Positions 6,888-8,927 of a DNA stretch of 8,927 nucleotides are shown here, piece after piece (the stretch's first letter is position 1; every line of letters starts with the position of its first letter). Origin of the DNA: an uncultured Nitrospina sp. (GTDB taxonomy: Bacteria; Nitrospinota; Nitrospinia; Nitrospinales; VA-1). The stretch lies in assembly GCA_950072225.1 (NCBI GenBank), contig CATMOP010000066.1:1-8927 (forward strand), written 5' to 3'. The notes beneath the pieces were generated by a model, which was not told where the DNA came from, made no database searches, and was given only the letters and a program-made list of their open reading frames with translations. The position numbers and the translations under genes were made by a program.

Positions 6888-6906
6888 ACCTTAGTACCAG
6901 TAAGGT
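6888..6906. promoter_or_regulatory. Palindromic operator-like site upstream of the TPR operon promoter
   Basis: ACCTTA-GTACCAG-TAAGGT is a perfect inverted repeat with 6-bp arms and a 7-bp centre, about 57 bp upstream of the predicted start of the sigma-54 transcript. The geometry suits a dimeric regulator. It does not obviously match the GCTACCG half-sites before flgC, so the binding protein may differ. It could equally act on the divergent plus-strand gene. Confidence 0.4.
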
Positions 6907-6969
6907 TAAAACTAATTTCCATAACGCTTTAACCGATAATATAGTATAAATGGCTCTATTGAATTTTTC

Positions 6970-6993
6970 GGTCATTTCCCGGAAAACATGACC
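6970..6993. promoter_or_regulatory. Inverted repeat in the divergent intergenic region, upstream of the GGDEF gene
   Basis: GGTCAT-N12-ATGACC is a perfect inverted repeat, and its centre contains a second small palindrome, TTTCC-C-GGAAA. It lies 84-107 bp before the diguanylate cyclase start. It may be an operator for either divergent gene, or a hairpin in the GGDEF leader if transcription begins upstream. A TTGACA hexamer at 7018-7023 follows, but no good -10 is spaced from it. Confidence 0.35.
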
Positions 6994-7076
6994 TTCGCAT
7001 AAAAAATAGCCAGAAATTTGACAGGCACAAAAAATGAGAACACTGTTCCCGGAATTTTCAGGAAGCTAGCAATAAA

Positions 7077-8180
7077 ATGAACCCCATCGAATACGAAAAG
7101 CTGAGATGGCAGGAATCGGAAACCGTGCGGAATCTTCTAAAAAGGCAAAATACGTTGCTTGGCGGTTCCCTCGAAAATCTCGACCCTCTCATTTATCTCC
7201 AGAAAAGCATTAACCTTCTCAGCCTGCAGGAAATTTGCCGGGTTATGGTGGAAAAACTTCCGTTTATTTTATCAGTGCAGTATTTCACATTTTTTCTTTT
7301 TGATAAAAACCGGCGCAGGCTGAGCCTCGCCAGCCACAATCATCCTGATCTGGAAGAGGGTTATTCTTTCTATCAAAATGATTCTCCTATTATGAAGGAG
7401 GCGATGAATTCAGGAAGATATATATTTGAGCAGGATTTTTCTGCCTCACGTTATTTTCGGGGAAGGAAAAATCCTCTCTTCTCCTGCAAATTTTTTGTCA
7501 CCATCCCGCTGATGATCGAAAATGAAATCATCGGGGTCATGAACCTGAATGATAACCAGAGGGGATTCTATAATGTCGGAGATTTGGATTTTGCGTTGAA
7601 TGTCTCCGAATTCGTTGCCCTTTCTATAAGCAACGCCATGTTATATGAGCGGGCCGAAAAACTTTCCGTAACAGACGGTCTTACGGGCCTGGTCAACCAC
7701 CAACAAATGCAAACACTCCTGAAAAAAGTGGTGGTGCGGTGCGAAAGATACAATTCCCCGCTTTCAGTGATCATTATGGATATCGACCATTTCAAGCAGG
7801 TCAACGACACCTATGGACACCAGAAGGGTGATGGAATTTTATTGGAATTTTCCGCCATTATGAAAAAATTTTGCCGGTCCAATGACGTAGCCGCCAGATA
7901 TGGTGGAGAGGAATTTTTCCTGGTCCTGCCGGAAACCCGGATAAAGGGAGCCTTGCATATCGCCGAACGAATTCGCGAAGAGATGGCCAGCAAGAAATTC
8001 CAATCCAAAGGTAAAGGGTTTAACGTAACCGTAAGTTGTGGAATTGCGGAATTTGACGTTGCCCATATGCAAGATGCAGCAGACTTGATTAAAGTTTCCG
8101 ATCTCGCCCTGTACAAAGCCAAAGATAAAGGAAGAAACCGCACCATTCAGGGTACCGCCGATGACCTCCTTGACGCTTGA
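7077..8180 (+). CDS. GAF-GGDEF diguanylate cyclase
   Basis: This 367-aa protein should make cyclic di-GMP from two GTP. A short helical N-terminus precedes a GAF domain (about 40-190; IPLMIENEIIGVMNLND near 143-159 is the typical GAF core). The GGDEF domain starts with the signature SVTDGLTGLVNH (197-208). It has metal-binding D235 in IIMDIDHFKQVND, then YGHQKGD, and the active loop R-Y-G-G-E-E-F at 276-280. An RxxD inhibitory site, RSND (267-270), lies exactly five residues before GGEEF, so feedback inhibition by c-di-GMP is expected. No membrane segment is visible, so it senses a cytoplasmic ligand through GAF. AGGAAG (7060-7065) lies 11 nt before the ATG. It diverges from the flagellar operon and overlaps the HDOD gene by 20 nt. 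A role in the motile-sessile switch is inferred from location. Confidence 0.93.
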   Translation: MNPIEYEKLRWQESETVRNLLKRQNTLLGGSLENLDPLIYLQKSINLLSLQEICRVMVEKLPFILSVQYFTFFLFDKNRRRLSLASHNHPDLEEGYSFYQNDSPIMKEAMNSGRYIFEQDFSASRYFRGRKNPLFSCKFFVTIPLMIENEIIGVMNLNDNQRGFYNVGDLDFALNVSEFVALSISNAMLYERAEKLSVTDGLTGLVNHQQMQTLLKKVVVRCERYNSPLSVIIMDIDHFKQVNDTYGHQKGDGILLEFSAIMKKFCRSNDVAARYGGEEFFLVLPETRIKGALHIAERIREEMASKKFQSKGKGFNVTVSCGIAEFDVAHMQDAADLIKVSDLALYKAKDKGRNRTIQGTADDLLDA

Positions 8181-8805
8181 CCAATTCCGGTCTTTAAAAT
8201 ACCTGCCCTCCCTACCGGAACAAATTGATAATGTTCTCATAGCTACTGAAACCTCATCATCCATGGATTACAGTATCGTAGAATTGATCCAGTACGATCC
8301 TGCTATGGCAATGGCAGTATTGAAGGTAGCCAACATACCCATTTATGGGTACCCAGGGCAAATTTCTTCCTTGCAACAAGCCGCGGGTTTACTGGGTCCG
8401 GGTATGATAAAAAATATAATTTTACGCACACCCATCCTTGAACGTTTCTCCGGGAAAACCGCTTTGTCCATAGATTTTTTGCAATTATGGATTCATAGTG
8501 GCATCACTGCGGCTATTTCCGGCGGACTGGGAAGATTGATTGGGGGAATGGAGTCGGATGTCAGTTTCACTTGCGGACTCATCCACGATACTGGGGCAAT
8601 CGCTTTATCGGTTTATTTTCCCGCCGCGTTTTCTAGAGCTCAGGACTTTGCGGATAAAAACCAAGTTGGCTTGATAGAAGCGGAACAACAGGTGCTCGGT
8701 TTTTCCCATCTTGAAGTAGCTGGAGAAATGATGGAGCATGGGGCTTCCCCCTACAACTTTCCCAAGTCATTCTACAATGCGCAAAGCCCGAAAAAAATAA
8801 TATAA
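8161..8805 (+). CDS. HDOD-domain protein, C-terminus lost to a frameshift
   Basis: The 214-aa reading frame has an HDOD domain from about residue 12. It starts with the typical LPSLPEQ and continues with LIQYDPAMAMAVLKVAN, YGYPGQISSLQQAAGLLG and LWIHS. The F-x-C-GLIHDTG motif follows at about 136-145, then EAEQQVLGFSHLEVAGEMMEH. HDOD proteins are non-enzymatic relatives of HD-domain phosphohydrolases, often found beside GGDEF or chemotaxis genes and linked to signalling. After H193 the last 21 residues no longer look like HDOD, and the expected W-G-F-P continuation appears one frame over from 8739. The ATG at 8161 lies inside the GGDEF gene's end (20-nt overlap), suggesting translational coupling. 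As read, the protein is truncated and may be non-functional, unless the break is a sequencing error. Confidence 0.8.
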   Translation: MTSLTLDQFRSLKYLPSLPEQIDNVLIATETSSSMDYSIVELIQYDPAMAMAVLKVANIPIYGYPGQISSLQQAAGLLGPGMIKNIILRTPILERFSGKTALSIDFLQLWIHSGITAAISGGLGRLIGGMESDVSFTCGLIHDTGAIALSVYFPAAFSRAQDFADKNQVGLIEAEQQVLGFSHLEVAGEMMEHGASPYNFPKSFYNAQSPKKII

Positions 8806-8927
8806 ATTCGGAATTATCCGGGATCGTGGCTTTGGCATAATCTCTTGCGTGCGAATGGGGCTTTCCCAGTGGCTTAAAAGGGGTTACTTCAATAGAACAA
8901 GACAGCTTGCTGGGCCTACTTGGAATT
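8739..8927 (+). pseudogene. Out-of-frame 3' remainder of the HDOD gene, with an internal stop
   Basis: From T8739 the shifted frame reads WGFPLQLSQVILQCAKPEK, then NSELSGIVALA, a TAA at 8838-8840, then SLACEWGFPSGLKGVTSIEQ and LLGLLGI to the window edge. This follows the normal end of HDOD domains: WxFP after the HxxVxG helix, an IVxLAxxLA helix, then a G-rich loop and LG. Restoring it needs one extra base near 8739 (for example CATTGGGG for CATGGGG) and a sense codon such as CAA for the TAA. Two lesions within about 100 bp point to gene decay or to poor sequence near the end. The remainder lies beyond the window. Confidence 0.7.

Noticed and set aside
7022..7040. Sigma-54-like sequence CAGGCACAAAAAATGA on the plus strand before the GGDEF gene.
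   Set aside because: The -12 element lacks the invariant GC (GA instead), so it fails the basic requirement.
8836..8877. Alternative frame HNLLRANGAFPVA after 8836, suggesting a second and third frameshift in the HDOD gene.
   Set aside because: Frame 0 continues with good HDOD-like sequence on both sides of a single TAA, so one nonsense codon explains the data with fewer events.

Overview
The window reads as accessory-free chromosome of a flagellated Gram-negative bacterium. It encodes a FliF MS-ring protein, the FlgC rod protein, a sigma-54-dependent two-component flagellar regulator of the FleS/FleR (FlrB/FlrC) type, and a diguanylate cyclase. The architecture (AMIN+TPR envelope protein, sigma-54 flagellar hierarchy, GAF-GGDEF beside HDOD, moderate GC) suggests a deltaproteobacterium-like lineage such as Desulfobacterota or Nitrospinota. 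That assignment is inference; no rRNA or other taxonomic marker is present.

Minus strand, read right to left from 6815: a secreted AMIN+TPR protein (6815-4224), a soluble PAS histidine kinase (4180-2879) and an NtrC-family response regulator (2889-1513) form a tight operon, and the last two genes overlap by 11 nt. After a 345-bp non-coding gap come flgC (1161-724) and the 5' part of fliF (577 to the window edge). Both blocks start at a recognisable sigma-54 promoter of the same form, TGGTAT-R-N4-TTGCTCTAT: one at 6851-6866 before the TPR gene, one at 1231-1246 before flgC. The simplest model is that sigma-54 plus an activator switches on the TPR-kinase-regulator operon, and the regulator then activates flgC-fliF and perhaps its own operon. 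The gap upstream of the flgC promoter holds three copies of a GCTACCG-like half-site in alternating orientation, a plausible enhancer. The usual flgB before flgC and fliE between flgC and fliF are both absent.

Plus strand, diverging from the TPR gene: a GAF-GGDEF diguanylate cyclase with intact active site and I-site (7077-8180), overlapping by 20 nt an HDOD-domain gene (from 8161). The HDOD frame breaks at about 8739. The rest of the domain is readable in another frame, which itself carries a TAA at 8838-8840 and runs on to the window edge. The gene is therefore either decaying or mis-sequenced near the right end. The 261-bp divergent intergenic region holds the sigma-54 promoter and two inverted repeats.

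Taken together this is a flagellar regulatory locus flanked by a c-di-GMP module. Its least usual feature is a large exported AMIN/TPR protein as first gene of the operon of the flagellar two-component system. No CRISPR array, IS element, tRNA or rRNA was seen.
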